Positions 49,240 to 58,705 of a stretch of DNA of 64,000 bases are shown here, in pieces. Under the pieces are notes generated by a model. The model saw only the letters and a list, made by a program, of their open reading frames with translations. It ran no database searches and was not told the origin of the DNA. Position numbers and translations under genes: made by a program. Origin of the DNA: an uncultured Roseobacter sp. (lineage in GTDB: Bacteria > Pseudomonadota > Alphaproteobacteria > Rhodobacterales > Rhodobacteraceae); assembly GCF_947496515.1 (NCBI RefSeq), contig NZ_CANMDB010000002.1, positions 671,378 through 735,377 of the forward strand, read 5' to 3'. Each line of letters begins with the position of its first letter. The first letter of the stretch is position 1.

Positions 49240-49383
49240 AATCCGGGAAATCGGGTGCTCCGGGTTGACCGCCCGGGCGATTCCAACTAAAGCCAGCGAA
49301 CCAATTTTCGGGGCGCGGCGCAGGCCGTCCCCTGTTGTTGCCCGCCGGAGCGCCGGTGCGGTACCCAGATAAAGGATAAACCC

Positions 49384-49683
49384 ATGTCGCGCGTTTGCGA
49401 ATTGACCGGAAAAGGCCCGATGACGGGCAATAACGTCAGCCACGCCAACAACAAGACCCGTCGGCGTTTCCTGCCGAACCTGAACGATGTGTCGCTGCAG
49501 TCCGAAGCACTGGGCCGCTCGTTCAAGTTCCGCATCTCCGCCGCCGCTCTGCGGACGGTGGATCACCGTGGCGGGCTGGACAAGTTCCTGGCAAAAGCCA
49601 AAGACAGCGAGCTGTCGCCGAACGCGCTGAAGGTCAAGAAGGCCATCGCCAAATCCTCGGACACGGCAGACGCGCTGAGCTGA
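49384..49683 (+). CDS. rpmB: Ribosomal protein L28
   Basis: Large-subunit ribosomal protein of 99 residues in the longer alphaproteobacterial form. The opening [33 protein letters not shown] is diagnostic (bL28 family, including the Cys and the NNVSHAN-x-KTRRRF core). The ATG at 49384 follows AAGGATAAACCC. It is monocistronic, with a good rho-independent terminator 26 bases after the stop. Confidence 0.98.
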   Translation: MSRVCELTGKGPMTGNNVSHANNKTRRRFLPNLNDVSLQSEALGRSFKFRISAAALRTVDHRGGLDKFLAKAKDSELSPNALKVKKAIAKSSDTADALS

Positions 49684-49708
49684 TCCGCGATATATCGGAC
49701 GTGACGAA

Positions 49709-49733
49709 CCCTGCCCATCCGGGCGGGGTTTTT
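49709..49733 (+). terminator. Rho-independent terminator of rpmB
   Basis: CCCTGCCC and GGGCGGGG pair across a four-base ATCC loop (one G-T wobble), followed by TTTTT. It sits between rpmB and the convergent cobB, whose stop codon overlaps the T run. Confidence 0.85.
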
Positions 49734-50430
49734 ACGTTTGGTCTGCCAGAAGCTGATCGACCCACTTGGGCAGGGTCTCAGAAGCCGAGCCAAGCACGAT
49801 CTCGTCGAACTGGCTGCCGACGTCCGAGCGTTCGAGATTGAATTCGATGGTACGCGCGCCCGCTCGCCGCGCCTCTGCTACGAATCCCGCCGCAGGATAG
49901 ACATTGCCCGAGGTGCCGATGCTGGCGAAGATGTCTGCCGTGGCCAGATGCTCAAAAATCTCATCCATCTCGTAGGGCATCTCCCCGAACCAGACGATAT
50001 CGGGCCGGGCCGCGGGCGCGCCACAGGAGGGACAGGCATCGCCGGGCGCCATGACAAGCGGCGCCTCCCACCGGTGATCGCAGGCCGCACAGAGCGCTGA
50101 TGTCAGCGACCCGTGCATGTGCATTACCTTCCGGCTGCCCGCCCGCTCGTGCAGGTCGTCCACATTCTGGGTGATGACCACGACCTCACCATAGAACTTG
50201 CTCTCCAAATCGGCGAGCGCCCTGTGCCCCGCGTTTGCCGTGGCCTCTGCCGCCTGCGCACGTCGGGCGTTGTAGAAATCCACCACCAGCTTGGGATCGC
50301 GGGCAAAACCTTCGGGCGTGGCGACATCCTCGATGCGGTGCTGCGCCCAAAGCCCCCCTTCGGCCCGGAAGGTGCCCAGCCCGCTTTCGGCGGAGATACC
50401 CGCGCCGGTCAGAATGACGATTTTTTTCAT
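49732..50430 (-). CDS. cobB: NAD-dependent protein deacylase (sirtuin), CobB-like
   Basis: Removes acyl groups from lysines using NAD. The 232-residue product has the NAD-binding GAGISAESGLGTFR, QNVDDLHERAGS with the catalytic His in MHMHGS, two Cys pairs for structural zinc (CAACDHRW and CPSCGAPA) and the PDIVWFGEMPYEM loop, which in class III sirtuins lies near desuccinylase determinants. Start ATG 50430 (MKKIVILTGAG) follows GGGGGAGCC; the longer frame upstream is not needed. Confidence 0.95.
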   Translation of the reverse strand: MKKIVILTGAGISAESGLGTFRAEGGLWAQHRIEDVATPEGFARDPKLVVDFYNARRAQAAEATANAGHRALADLESKFYGEVVVITQNVDDLHERAGSRKVMHMHGSLTSALCAACDHRWEAPLVMAPGDACPSCGAPAARPDIVWFGEMPYEMDEIFEHLATADIFASIGTSGNVYPAAGFVAEARRAGARTIEFNLERSDVGSQFDEIVLGSASETLPKWVDQLLADQT

Positions 50431-50480
50431 GGCTCCCCCGTTCGCCTCGGGATGATTTGTGACCCCATGCGGGCCAACTG

Positions 50481-51443
50481 TCAAAGGGGCTCTGACACCT
50501 GCAGCTGACCGGCAAGAAAGGGTAGGGCCGCCAGCGCGGGGTCAACCATATGGGTCTGGAGAAGCCGCCGCATGGTGCGCGCCACATTGCTGGGGACATC
50601 GCCCGCCCAGTCTGCGCTGGCCAGCAGCACAATCTGCCGGCTGAAGGCATCGCCCGGCAGGGCATGGCCCGCAAGCGCGTCATGGAACCGGTGCGCGCGC
50701 ATGTACCCCAACGGCGTCGTAATGGTCCAGCCGATGCCCCGCGCAACCATCGCCATCAGCGCCAGATGGCTGCCGATTTCAAACCGTGCGGGATAGGGAG
50801 CCAGTGCGGCGCCTCTTTGGGCATCGATCTGTGACTGGATGAGCTGCCCTGCGTCATAGCGCAGGTAAGGCAGGCCGCCCGGGTCTGGCAGGGCACCCGG
50901 GGTTACCGTCATGTCCCGCGGCGCCACCAGTAGAAACGGGTCGCGCGCCAGCGGATGCGCCACCGCCCCGTCCAGCGGTGCACCCGTCGTCGCTGAGATC
51001 GCCAGATGCAGCTGCCTGTCAGTCATCGCCTGCAACAGATCGTTGCTGGAGGCGGTGATCATCCGGAAGCGGCAGCCCGTCAGACTGTCGGCGAGCATCG
51101 TGGCAAGTCGCGGCGTCAGGCTGTCGTCGAAGTCATCGATGATCCCGATGGAAAGCGCCTCGACATGCGCCAGATCCATCACGGTCATCTCGCTCTGTGC
51201 CAGCCGCAGTTCGGCCAGTGCGGCCTCCGCCCGGCGCAGGAAATGTGTGCCCGCAGGGGTCAGTTGCATCGGCCTGCGGCTGTGGTCAATCAACTCGGCA
51301 TTCAGCGCGCTTTCGAGGTTGCGCATCTGTTGGCTGATGGCGGGCTGGCTGAGGCCAAGCTGTGCGGATGTCTGCGCCACCGACCCGTTGCGCGCCAACG
51401 TCTCGAAGACTTCAAGCCCGCGCAAGGTGATCCCCTTGATCAT
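50481..51443 (-). CDS. LysR-family transcriptional regulator
   Basis: The 320-residue regulator has an N-terminal winged helix (LRGLEVFETLARNGSVAQTSAQLGLSQPAISQQMRNLESALNAELIDHS) and a periplasmic-binding-protein-like effector domain. ATG 51443 (MIKGITLRGL) is preferred over the longer frame. It is divergent from the nitrilase-family gene, whose start is 170 bases away. Such divergent LysR genes usually control their neighbour, so regulation of the amidase is likely but unproven. The effector is unknown. Confidence 0.92.
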   Translation of the reverse strand: MIKGITLRGLEVFETLARNGSVAQTSAQLGLSQPAISQQMRNLESALNAELIDHSRRPMQLTPAGTHFLRRAEAALAELRLAQSEMTVMDLAHVEALSIGIIDDFDDSLTPRLATMLADSLTGCRFRMITASSNDLLQAMTDRQLHLAISATTGAPLDGAVAHPLARDPFLLVAPRDMTVTPGALPDPGGLPYLRYDAGQLIQSQIDAQRGAALAPYPARFEIGSHLALMAMVARGIGWTITTPLGYMRAHRFHDALAGHALPGDAFSRQIVLLASADWAGDVPSNVARTMRRLLQTHMVDPALAALPFLAGQLQVSEPL

Positions 51444-51613
51444 CAACGGTCCTTCTCTTGTGTTTTCGACCAGCTTCAGAAAAATGGGGCGCGCGTCAAG
51501 AAAATCAGGGGATGATACCACCCGAATTTCAAAAACCTGAAATGACAGGTGACCTCTTGCACCGCTCGCCCAATTGGCGGAGCCTGCGGTGGCACCCCAA
51601 CCAAGGATACGTC

Positions 51614-52489
51614 ATGATCGTCGCGACCGCTGCCTACCCTCTGGATGTGCTGAGCTCCTGGTCGCAGTATGAGGACAAGCTGAGCGGCTGGGTTGCGGAG
51701 GCGGCGGGGCAGGGCGCGCACCTGGCGGCCTTTCCCGAATACGGCGCCATGGAACTGGCCACACTGGCCGGTTTGCAGGTTGCAGGAGATCTTGAGCAGT
51801 CGCTCCACGCCGTCTCGGACCGGCTGGAGGAGGCAGACGCGCTCCACCGGCGTCTGGCCGACGCTCACGACCTCCATATCCTCGCAGCCTCCGGGCCTGC
51901 CGCGACAGAGGCGCGGCCCGTGAACCGCGCGCGGCTCTTTGCGCCGGGTGGCGCTGTCGGGGTGCAGGACAAACAAATCATGACGCGGTTCGAAAGGGAT
52001 GTCTGGCGTGTACGGGGGGGCGACCCTCTGCAGATATTTGACACGGCTCTGGGGCGGATTGGCGTGCTGATCTGCTATGACGCGGAGTATCCTCTGCTGG
52101 GCCGCGCGCTGAGCGCGTGTGACATGATCCTCGTGCCGTCCTGCACCGAGGCGCTCTCGGGCTATTGGCGCGTGCGGATCGGTGCCATGGCGCGCGCACT
52201 GGAAAATCAGTGCGTGACGGTGATGGCGTCACTGACGGGGCGGGCGGACTGGTCCGAAGCGGTTGATATCACCACCGGCGCGGGGGGGGTTTTTGGCCCG
52301 CCCGATACGGGGTTCCCGGCCACCGGCGTCTTGGCAGAGGGGGTGCTGGGTGCGCCCGGCTGGACCTACGCCGAGGTGGATCTGGCGCGTATCGCCCATG
52401 TGCGCACCGATGGCGTCGTGCTGAACCGCACACATTGGGACGAGCAGACAGGCCGCGACGGGGCGCCAGCAATTGTCTCTTTACGCTGA
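51614..52489 (+). CDS. Carbon-nitrogen hydrolase (nitrilase superfamily)
   Basis: The 291-residue amidase-type enzyme has the Glu-Lys-Cys triad: Glu in AAFPEYGAMEL, Lys in VGVQDKQIMTRFERDVW and Cys in GVLICYDAEYPLLGRAL. The later motif MARALENQCVTVMAS and the VFGPPDTGFP loop are also typical. ATG 51614 is the first that gives the family opening MIVATAAYPLD; the frame is open upstream antisense to the LysR gene. The substrate (amide, carbamoyl or N-acyl compound) is unknown. The nearest well-known relatives are omega-amidase/YafV-like and RimK-linked hydrolases, but nothing decides between them. Confidence 0.92.
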   Translation: MIVATAAYPLDVLSSWSQYEDKLSGWVAEAAGQGAHLAAFPEYGAMELATLAGLQVAGDLEQSLHAVSDRLEEADALHRRLADAHDLHILAASGPAATEARPVNRARLFAPGGAVGVQDKQIMTRFERDVWRVRGGDPLQIFDTALGRIGVLICYDAEYPLLGRALSACDMILVPSCTEALSGYWRVRIGAMARALENQCVTVMASLTGRADWSEAVDITTGAGGVFGPPDTGFPATGVLAEGVLGAPGWTYAEVDLARIAHVRTDGVVLNRTHWDEQTGRDGAPAIVSLR

Positions 52490-52567
52490 ATCCCCCTTGA
52501 AAACGGCTGCGAATGCGCGCATTTAAGCGGCGTCCGCGCAATGGCGGCACGCAACGAAGGAGAAACC

Positions 52568-52786
52568 ATGGCCAAGGAAGATACGCTCGAATTTCCCGGT
52601 GTCGTAAAGGAGCTCCTGCCAAATGCGACGTTTCGGGTCGAGCTGGAAAACGGCCATGAGATCATCGCACATACGGCAGGAAAAATGCGCAAGAACCGCA
52701 TCCGCGTTCTGGCGGGTGACAAGGTTCAGGTAGAGATGACGCCTTATGATCTGACAAAGGGTCGGATCAACTACCGCTTCAAGTAA
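52568..52786 (+). CDS. infA: Translation initiation factor IF-1
   Basis: The 72-residue OB-fold protein ([72 protein letters not shown] in outline) has exactly the bacterial IF-1 length. The ATG at 52568 follows GAAGGAGAAACC. It opens a cluster with maf, an RNase E/G gene and yacG, a linkage common in Rhodobacterales. Confidence 0.98.
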   Translation: MAKEDTLEFPGVVKELLPNATFRVELENGHEIIAHTAGKMRKNRIRVLAGDKVQVEMTPYDLTKGRINYRFK

Positions 52787-52790
52787 GCCA

Positions 52791-53366
52791 TTGTTTATTC
52801 TGGGGTCCGGGTCGCCGCGCCGCAAGGAATTGCTGGCGCAAATCGGCATTGTGCCGGACACAATCCGCGCGCCCGATATCAACGAAGACCCGCTGCCCGG
52901 CGAGTTGCCACGTCCCTACTGCCGCCGGATCACTCGTGGCAAGCTGGCGGCGATTGAGGCGGGCCCATCGGATGTGGTGCTCTGTGCCGATACGACCGTG
53001 GGTCTCGGGCGCCGGATCCTCGGCAAACCGGCCGACGCTGCCGAAGCGGCTGCGTTCCTGCGGTTGCTTTCGGGGCGGCGCCACCGGGTTATCACGGCTG
53101 TGGCCGTGCGGCGCGGCGCGGAAATCTGGGAGCGGGATGTCGTGAGCACGGTGCGTATGAAATCCATCTCAGACGAGGAACTGCAAGGTTATCTGAGCAC
53201 CGGCGACTGGCAGGGCAAGGCGGGTGGCTACGGCATCCAGGGGCCGGCCGGTGCGCTTATCCCATGGATCAGCGGGTCTTTCACCGGCATCGTCGGTCTG
53301 CCCCTGACAGAGACAGCCGGGCTGTTGCGCGCAGCCGGGGTGCCGATCTTCAAAGACGCATCATGA
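52791..53366 (+). CDS. maf: Maf-family nucleotide pyrophosphatase
   Basis: The 191-residue nucleoside triphosphate pyrophosphatase-like protein of the Maf/YhdE group is expected to hydrolyse noncanonical or m-dNTPs. It has the Maf opening [18 protein letters not shown], the catalytic Asp in [35 protein letters not shown] and the late [13 protein letters not shown] block. The start is a TTG four bases after infA, an uncommon start that probably lowers expression. Its stop overlaps the next start (ATGA). Confidence 0.94.
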   Translation: MFILGSGSPRRKELLAQIGIVPDTIRAPDINEDPLPGELPRPYCRRITRGKLAAIEAGPSDVVLCADTTVGLGRRILGKPADAAEAAAFLRLLSGRRHRVITAVAVRRGAEIWERDVVSTVRMKSISDEELQGYLSTGDWQGKAGGYGIQGPAGALIPWISGSFTGIVGLPLTETAGLLRAAGVPIFKDAS

Positions 53367-54385
53367 AGGGACGCAGCATCCTGCTCGACCATCTGGACGG
53401 CCGCGAGGCCGCCGCGCTCATGGTCGATGGCCAGTTGGAAGATCTGCTGATCGACGCCGATCTGCCGCGCCCGGGCACGGTCTACCGCGCGGTGGCCGAC
53501 AGGCCCGTGAAGGGGCAGGGTGGCATGTTTCTCAAGACACCCGATGGCGCGGCCTTTCTGCGTCAGGTCAAAGGCTTGTCGCCCGGTCAGCATCTGCTGG
53601 TGCAGGTCACCGGCTACGCTGAGCCCGGCAAGGCCTTGCCCGTCACGCAGAAGCTGCTCTTCAAAAGTCGCTACGCCATCGTCACACCCGACGCGCCGGG
53701 CCGGAACATCAGCCGCAGCATCAAGGATGAAGCCGAGCGCGACCGGCTGCTGGAGATCGCTCATGATATCATGGGCGACGCTGAACCGGGGCTGATCCTG
53801 CGGTCCTCCTGTATGGGGGCGGACGAAGATGCCATCGGCGAGGACATCGCGCAAATGCTGGATCTCGCCACCCAGATTGCTGCCGATGACGCCGACAAGA
53901 TGGATCTGTTGGTCGAGGGGGACGGGCCCCACACGCTCGCCTGGCGCGATTGGACGGACCCGGCGGAGGTTGTCCGAAACAACGGGTGTTTTGCCGACCA
54001 CGGCGTACTGGACGCGTTGGACCGGGTGCGCCGCGCCGAGGTGCCGCTGGTCGGTGGCGCGGGGTTTTTTGTGGAGCCGACGCGCGCGTTGGTCGCTGTC
54101 GATGTGAATACCGGTACCGATGCCTCCCTCGCCGCCGGGATCAAGGCCAACCTTGCCTGTGCCGAGGCACTGCCCCGGGCGCTGCGCCTGCGCGGTCTGG
54201 GCGGGCAGATCGTCCTGGATCTGGCGCCCATGCCGAAAAAGGAGCGTCGCGGGTTCGAGACAGCGCTGCGGCACAGCTTCCGGGGCGATGACATCGACAC
54301 GGCGCTGGTCGGCTGGACGCCGCTGGGCCACTTCGAGCTTCAGCGCAAACGGGCGCGGCTGCCACTGACGGAGGTGCTGGGATGA
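53363..54385 (+). CDS. Ribonuclease E/G family protein, short form
   Basis: The 340-residue RNase E/G-type endoribonuclease has an S1-like N-terminal region ([22 protein letters not shown]... [12 protein letters not shown]) and the RNase H-like core with metal-binding Asp residues in [14 protein letters not shown] and [17 protein letters not shown]. The zinc-link CPxC and the small dimerisation domain are absent, so the protein is shorter than E. coli RNase G (about 490 residues). This short form is regularly found between maf and yacG in Rhodobacterales. Coupled on both sides by ATGA overlaps. Whether it is active without the zinc link is uncertain. Confidence 0.9.
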   Translation: MKGRSILLDHLDGREAAALMVDGQLEDLLIDADLPRPGTVYRAVADRPVKGQGGMFLKTPDGAAFLRQVKGLSPGQHLLVQVTGYAEPGKALPVTQKLLFKSRYAIVTPDAPGRNISRSIKDEAERDRLLEIAHDIMGDAEPGLILRSSCMGADEDAIGEDIAQMLDLATQIAADDADKMDLLVEGDGPHTLAWRDWTDPAEVVRNNGCFADHGVLDALDRVRRAEVPLVGGAGFFVEPTRALVAVDVNTGTDASLAAGIKANLACAEALPRALRLRGLGGQIVLDLAPMPKKERRGFETALRHSFRGDDIDTALVGWTPLGHFELQRKRARLPLTEVLG

Positions 54386-54582
54386 GCTGTCCGATCTGCG
54401 GCGCGGAGACCGCGCGCCAGACGCGGCCTTTCTGCTCCAAACGGTGCGCCGACCGCGATCTGGCCCGCTGGCTGAACGGCAGCTACGCCGTGCCGTCGCG
54501 CGATCCCGAAGACGCCGAGACCCTCGAAGATGCACTGGAAGAGGCCGCGCGTAAGGCTCAACCACCCGACCGTGCGCATTGA
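54382..54582 (+). CDS. yacG: DNA gyrase inhibitor/zinc-binding protein YacG
   Basis: The 66-residue zinc-finger protein has Cys pairs in MSCPICG and RPFCSKRCADRDLARWLNGSY, the complete YacG signature, followed by an acidic tail. In E. coli YacG binds GyrB and inhibits gyrase. The ATG overlaps the previous stop (ATGA). Last gene of the infA-maf-RNase-yacG unit. Confidence 0.95.
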   Translation: MSCPICGAETARQTRPFCSKRCADRDLARWLNGSYAVPSRDPEDAETLEDALEEAARKAQPPDRAH

Positions 54583-54750
54583 CGGACCATCGGCCTCGTC
54601 CTAGCGGGCCGCATATGGACAAACGCGGGTCACGCCAAGGCATCAACGAGCGCCCTCTTTTTCAGGCAACGTAAGCCGCGCAACCCGTGGAGATCGTCAG
54701 TGCTTCGCAAAAAGGCAGCTGTACGCCCCACAGCCCGGACACGTTGATGG

Positions 54751-55482
54751 CTACAAATCGAAGGTTGGCAGCTGGTCGAAGGCCGCGCGCAGGGCGTCAC
54801 CCCATCCGGCGGAGATGCTCTGGTACACCGGGTCGTCCTGTTCAATGCGACGGTCGAGCCGGGGGACAAAGCTGTTGGTCTCATAGACCATCAGATCGAA
54901 CGGTGGCGCCACCGACAGATTGGACCGCACGGTCGAATCAAAGGACACAAGCAACAGCTTTACTGCCTCCTCAAAGGGCATATGCGGCGCATAGGCGCGC
55001 ACCAGAATGGGCCGCCCGTATTTCGTCTCGCCGATCTGAAAGAAGGGTGTCTCCTCTGTCACCTCGATGAAGTTGCCTTCCGGGTAGATCAGGAACATCG
55101 TGGCAGGGCTGCCCTTGATCTGACCCCCCACGATAACCGTCGCCTGAAACGCACCATCGCCGCTTTGCCCGGCGGGTGCGCTGTCGGCAATCACCTCCTT
55201 CAGCGTAGCACCGACCAGACGCGCCACCTGAAACATCGAGGGCGCGTGCAGGATCGAGGGATCGCGCTCTCCCACCGCTTTCACGCGCTCTTCGATGAGG
55301 CTGACGAGCGCTTGGGTCGTGGCGAGGTTTCCGGCGGTCATCAGGGTGATCAACCGCTCACCCGGAACCTGCCAGTGAAACATCTTGCGCGTCTGCGCAA
55401 AATTGTCGACGCCCGCGTTGGTGCGGGTATCGGACATAAAGACAAGCCCCTGATCAAGGCGCAGGCCGACGCAATAAGTCAT
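54751..55482 (-). CDS. Anbu, proteasome-like beta subunit
   Basis: Ntn-hydrolase-like protein of the ancestral-beta-subunit (Anbu) family. The 243-residue product begins MTYCVGLRLDQGLVFMSDTRTNAGVDNFAQTRKMF, the family-typical start in which a Thr follows Met directly, and contains LITLMTAGNLATTQALVSLIEER and GSPATMFLIYPEGNFIEVTEETPFFQIGETKYGRPIL. Known Anbu structures form open rings. It is last in a four-gene operon with transglutaminase, alpha-E and ATP-grasp genes, the classic Anbu neighbourhood. The biological substrate is unknown. Confidence 0.95.
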   Translation of the reverse strand: MTYCVGLRLDQGLVFMSDTRTNAGVDNFAQTRKMFHWQVPGERLITLMTAGNLATTQALVSLIEERVKAVGERDPSILHAPSMFQVARLVGATLKEVIADSAPAGQSGDGAFQATVIVGGQIKGSPATMFLIYPEGNFIEVTEETPFFQIGETKYGRPILVRAYAPHMPFEEAVKLLLVSFDSTVRSNLSVAPPFDLMVYETNSFVPRLDRRIEQDDPVYQSISAGWGDALRAAFDQLPTFDL

Positions 55483-55524
55483 TTGATGATCGTTCCGGTT
55501 TCTGTCCTTGGGTCGGCGGCAGGC

Positions 55525-56322
55525 TTACTGCTGTATCTGCAACGATACAATCATCGTTTCGTCGGAACTTCCCTGTCGCAGCCCGGAAATAGGGGCCGCC
55601 TGCCGGTAATCGAGCCCGTGCGCCAGCCGAACGTAGCGCGCATCCGGACTGATGCCGTTGGAGACGTCGAAGCCCACCCAGCCCAGATCGTCCAGATGCG
55701 CCTCGGCCCACGCATGGCTCGCGTCCTGATCCACGCGGTCATCCATCATCAGATAGCCCGATACGTAGCGCGCGGGCAGGCCCGCTACCCGGGCTGCCGC
55801 CACGAACATCTGTGCGTGGTCCTGACAAACACCACTGCCCCCCATCAACGCAGCCTCCGCAGTGGTTTCTGCATAGGTCTCCCCGATCTTGTAGGGCGCT
55901 GCAATCAGGATCGAGGCAGAGAGCGCATGCAGCGCCGAGAGCATGTCGGGCGCATCGGCGAGCGGCGCTGCCAGCGCCCTGATCCCCTCACCGGCCTGCG
56001 TCGACGGTGTGGACTTGCGGTAAAACCACAGCGGACCGGGACCGTAGATCTTGCCCAGCACGCCGGCGGTGTCGACGGTTTCTACCTCGCCTGCGGCGGT
56101 GATGCTGACCTGCTGTGTGCCGGGTTCGACACTGACCAGATGCACCTGCGCGCCATTGTGATCGCGGTACTGGGTTTCGATCTTGCCGCCCTCGACTGTC
56201 AGCTCCCAACGGCGCACATCCTGCTGGGCCAGCGTCGGCGGTGTCAGCCGCAACTGTTGCAGCGCGTAATCGACCGGTGCGTCATAGTCGTAGCGTGTGG
56301 TGTGATTGATGGTGAGCAACAT
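55525..56322 (-). CDS. Transglutaminase-like protein of the Anbu cluster
   Basis: The 265-residue protein has an N-terminal transglutaminase N domain (MLLTINHTTRYDYDAPVDYALQQLRLTP) and a papain-like catalytic core: Cys in GGSGVCQDHAQMFVAAARVAGLPARYVSGYL, His in DASHAWAEAHLDDLGWVGFDVSNG and the following Asp. It follows the alpha-E gene by 12 bases and precedes anbu. Likely to act on a peptide bond or isopeptide bond in the same pathway as Anbu. Confidence 0.94.
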   Translation of the reverse strand: MLLTINHTTRYDYDAPVDYALQQLRLTPPTLAQQDVRRWELTVEGGKIETQYRDHNGAQVHLVSVEPGTQQVSITAAGEVETVDTAGVLGKIYGPGPLWFYRKSTPSTQAGEGIRALAAPLADAPDMLSALHALSASILIAAPYKIGETYAETTAEAALMGGSGVCQDHAQMFVAAARVAGLPARYVSGYLMMDDRVDQDASHAWAEAHLDDLGWVGFDVSNGISPDARYVRLAHGLDYRQAAPISGLRQGSSDETMIVSLQIQQ

Positions 56323-56334
56323 GACAAACCTGCC

Positions 56335-57276
56335 TTATCCGATGAAGCGGAAGTCGTTTTCTATCTGCGCGCCGAGCGTGTTGTTGTCGCGAATGAATTC
56401 GGTGATTACCTCATGCAGCCCCTGTTCGAAGACCGTCGTGATGTCGAGCGATTTGAGGCGTCCGCGCAGTTTGTCCGCCAGGTCGTGACAGGGGTGGCGG
56501 GTCTCGTATTCCTCTTCGAGATAGCGCAGGTTTTCGGTAGTCTGTTTGACACAAAAGGCGAGCGACCGGGGCAGGCGCCGGTCAAAGATGAGAAAATCCG
56601 CGATGGCCGTCGCGGTCATGTCCTGCTCGTCCAGCCAGCGAAAGCAGCGATGCGCAGAGACGGAGCGCAGGATCATCTCCCACTGGACATTGTCCAGCGA
56701 CGAGCCCACGGCAGAGGCCGACGGCAGCAGCGTGTAGTATTTCACGTCGATGATGCGGGCCGTGTTGTCCGCACGCTCGATAAAGGTCCCGATGCGGGCG
56801 AAATCGTAGATGTCGTTACGCAGCATGGTGCCGTGAAGCGCACCGCGCACCAGCGCGCTCTGTTTTCGGATGGTGGCAAGCACGCCGGGCAGTTCCACCG
56901 GGCTCACCGGCGCCTTGAGCAGGTCCGACAGTGTCATCCACGTATCGTTCACCGCTTCCCAAACCTCGGTGGTCAGCGCCGTGCGCACCAGCCGCGCATT
57001 GTCCCGCGCGGCCTTCATCACCGAGACCACACTGGAGGGATTGTCGCCGTCGCGCAGCAACCAGTCCATCACCTGTGTGTCCGTGTAGGTGTCGTATTTT
57101 TCGTCGTACAGGGTCCGCGACCCGGAGGTCGTCAGCACCGAGCGCCATTCGGATTCCGCGTCCGACGACCGTGTCAGCGCCATGCGGAACCCCGCCTCCA
57201 GCAATCGCGCTGTATTTTCACTCCGCTCCAGAAACCGGAACATCCAGTAGAGGCCGCCTGCGGTTTTTCCCAGCAT
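56335..57276 (-). CDS. Alpha-E domain protein
   Basis: The 313-residue all-helical protein of the DUF403/alpha-E family has the typical opening MLGKTAGGLYWMFRFLERSENTARLLEAGFRMAL and the later TFIERADNTARIIDVKYY. The double ER-x-ENTAR-type motif reflects an internal repeat. It is always found with circularly permuted ATP-grasp proteins and transglutaminases, suggesting a peptide-ligation or modification role. Its start lies one base after the ATP-grasp stop. Confidence 0.94.
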   Translation of the reverse strand: MLGKTAGGLYWMFRFLERSENTARLLEAGFRMALTRSSDAESEWRSVLTTSGSRTLYDEKYDTYTDTQVMDWLLRDGDNPSSVVSVMKAARDNARLVRTALTTEVWEAVNDTWMTLSDLLKAPVSPVELPGVLATIRKQSALVRGALHGTMLRNDIYDFARIGTFIERADNTARIIDVKYYTLLPSASAVGSSLDNVQWEMILRSVSAHRCFRWLDEQDMTATAIADFLIFDRRLPRSLAFCVKQTTENLRYLEEEYETRHPCHDLADKLRGRLKSLDITTVFEQGLHEVITEFIRDNNTLGAQIENDFRFIG

Positions 57277-57277
57277 C

Positions 57278-58705
57278 TCAGTCCTCCAGCACCCAGGTGT
57301 CTTTGGTCCCGCCGCCCTGGCTGGAGTTCACCACCAGCGAGCCTTCGGTCAGCGCCACGCGGGTCAGCCCGCCGGGCGTGATATTGACCCCGTCTGGTGA
57401 GACCAGCACGAAGGGCCGCAAGTCCACGTGCCGTGGCGCAAGTCCCCGGTCCACGAAGATCGGCACGGTGGAGAGCGACAGCGTCGGCTGCGCGATGTAG
57501 CTGGCGGGGTTGGCTTCCAGCTTTTTGCGGAAGGCGGCAATTTCCGTCTTGCTCGCCGCCGGCCCCACCAGCATGCCGTAGCCGCCCGAGCCGTGCACCT
57601 CCTTGACCACCAGATCGGCGAGGTTGTCGAGCACGTATTTCAGCGCTTCCGGCTCCGCGCAGCGGTGGGTTTCCACGTTGCGCAGGATAGCCTTTTCGCC
57701 GGTATAGAACTCCACGATCTCGGGCATATAGGAATAGATCGCCTTGTCATCCGCGATCCCCGCGCCGGGGGCGTTGGCGATGGTGATCCCACCCGCGCGG
57801 TAGACATCCATAATCCCCGGCACGCCCAGCATGCTGTCAGGGTTGAAGCTTAGCGGATCGAGGAAATCATCGTCGATCCGCCGGTAGAGCACGTCGATGA
57901 CCCGGTAGCCGCGCGTCGTGCGCATGGCGATGCGGCCGTCTACCACCCGCAGATCGTGTCCCTCCACGAGTTCCGCCCCCATCTGATCGGCGAGAAACGA
58001 GTGCTCGAAATAGGCGGAGTTATGAATGCCCGGCGTCAGCACCGCGACCCGTGGTTTGCCGGTGCAGGCAGGCGGGGCCGATGCCGCCAGAGAGCGGCGC
58101 AGGTTCTTGGGATAGTCACTCACCGGTTGCACGCGGATCTTGCTGAAAAGCTCCGGGAACATCTGCAGCATCGTTTCGCGGTTCTCCAGCATGTAGGAGA
58201 CACCCGAGGGTGTGCGCGCATTGTCCTCCAGCACGAAGAAATCGCCAGCGCCCGTCCGCACGATATCGGTCCCGACGATATGGGTGTAGATATTGCCGGG
58301 CGGGGTAAAGCCCATCATCTGCGGCAGGAAGGCCTCGTTATGGGCTATCAGGTGTTTTGGCACACGTCCTGCGCGCAGGATCTCCTGCCGGTTGTAGATA
58401 TCCCAGATAAAGGCATTGATTGCGCGCACGCGCTGGTCGATGCCCTTGGAGAGTTTCGTCCATTCGCGGTGCGACAGGATGCGCGGCACCAGATCGAACG
58501 GGATCAGCCGTTCCTGCGCCTCCGACTGGCCATAGACGTTAAAGGTGATACCCGTGCGCCGAAAAAAGGCTTCCGCCTCGCGTGATTTCGATTCCAGACG
58601 GGCGGGATCCTGAGCGGTGAACCAGGCGTTGTAGCCGGTGTAGGGTGACGTGACAGAGCCATCAGGCCGTTGCATTTCGTCATAAGCTTTGGGCGTATTC
58701 GTCAT
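57278..58705 (-). CDS. Circularly permuted ATP-grasp protein of the Anbu cluster
   Basis: The 475-residue protein of the type 2 circularly permuted ATP-grasp (DUF404/407) family. Signature segments include GITFNVYGQSEAQERLIPFDLVPRILSHREW, NIYTHIVGTDIVRTGAGDFFVLEDNARTPSGVSYMLENR, RTTRGYRVIDVLYRRIDDDFLDPLSF and VKEVHGSGGYGMLVGP. It probably forms an amide or peptide bond in an unidentified small peptide that the alpha-E, transglutaminase and Anbu proteins then process. First gene of the operon; its start faces tRNA-Phe across about 280 bases. Confidence 0.95.
   Translation of the reverse strand: MTNTPKAYDEMQRPDGSVTSPYTGYNAWFTAQDPARLESKSREAEAFFRRTGITFNVYGQSEAQERLIPFDLVPRILSHREWTKLSKGIDQRVRAINAFIWDIYNRQEILRAGRVPKHLIAHNEAFLPQMMGFTPPGNIYTHIVGTDIVRTGAGDFFVLEDNARTPSGVSYMLENRETMLQMFPELFSKIRVQPVSDYPKNLRRSLAASAPPACTGKPRVAVLTPGIHNSAYFEHSFLADQMGAELVEGHDLRVVDGRIAMRTTRGYRVIDVLYRRIDDDFLDPLSFNPDSMLGVPGIMDVYRAGGITIANAPGAGIADDKAIYSYMPEIVEFYTGEKAILRNVETHRCAEPEALKYVLDNLADLVVKEVHGSGGYGMLVGPAASKTEIAAFRKKLEANPASYIAQPTLSLSTVPIFVDRGLAPRHVDLRPFVLVSPDGVNITPGGLTRVALTEGSLVVNSSQGGGTKDTWVLED

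Noticed and set aside
54982..57381. A 799-codon plus-strand open frame
   Set aside because: Antisense to the Anbu, transglutaminase and alpha-E genes, with no recognisable domain.
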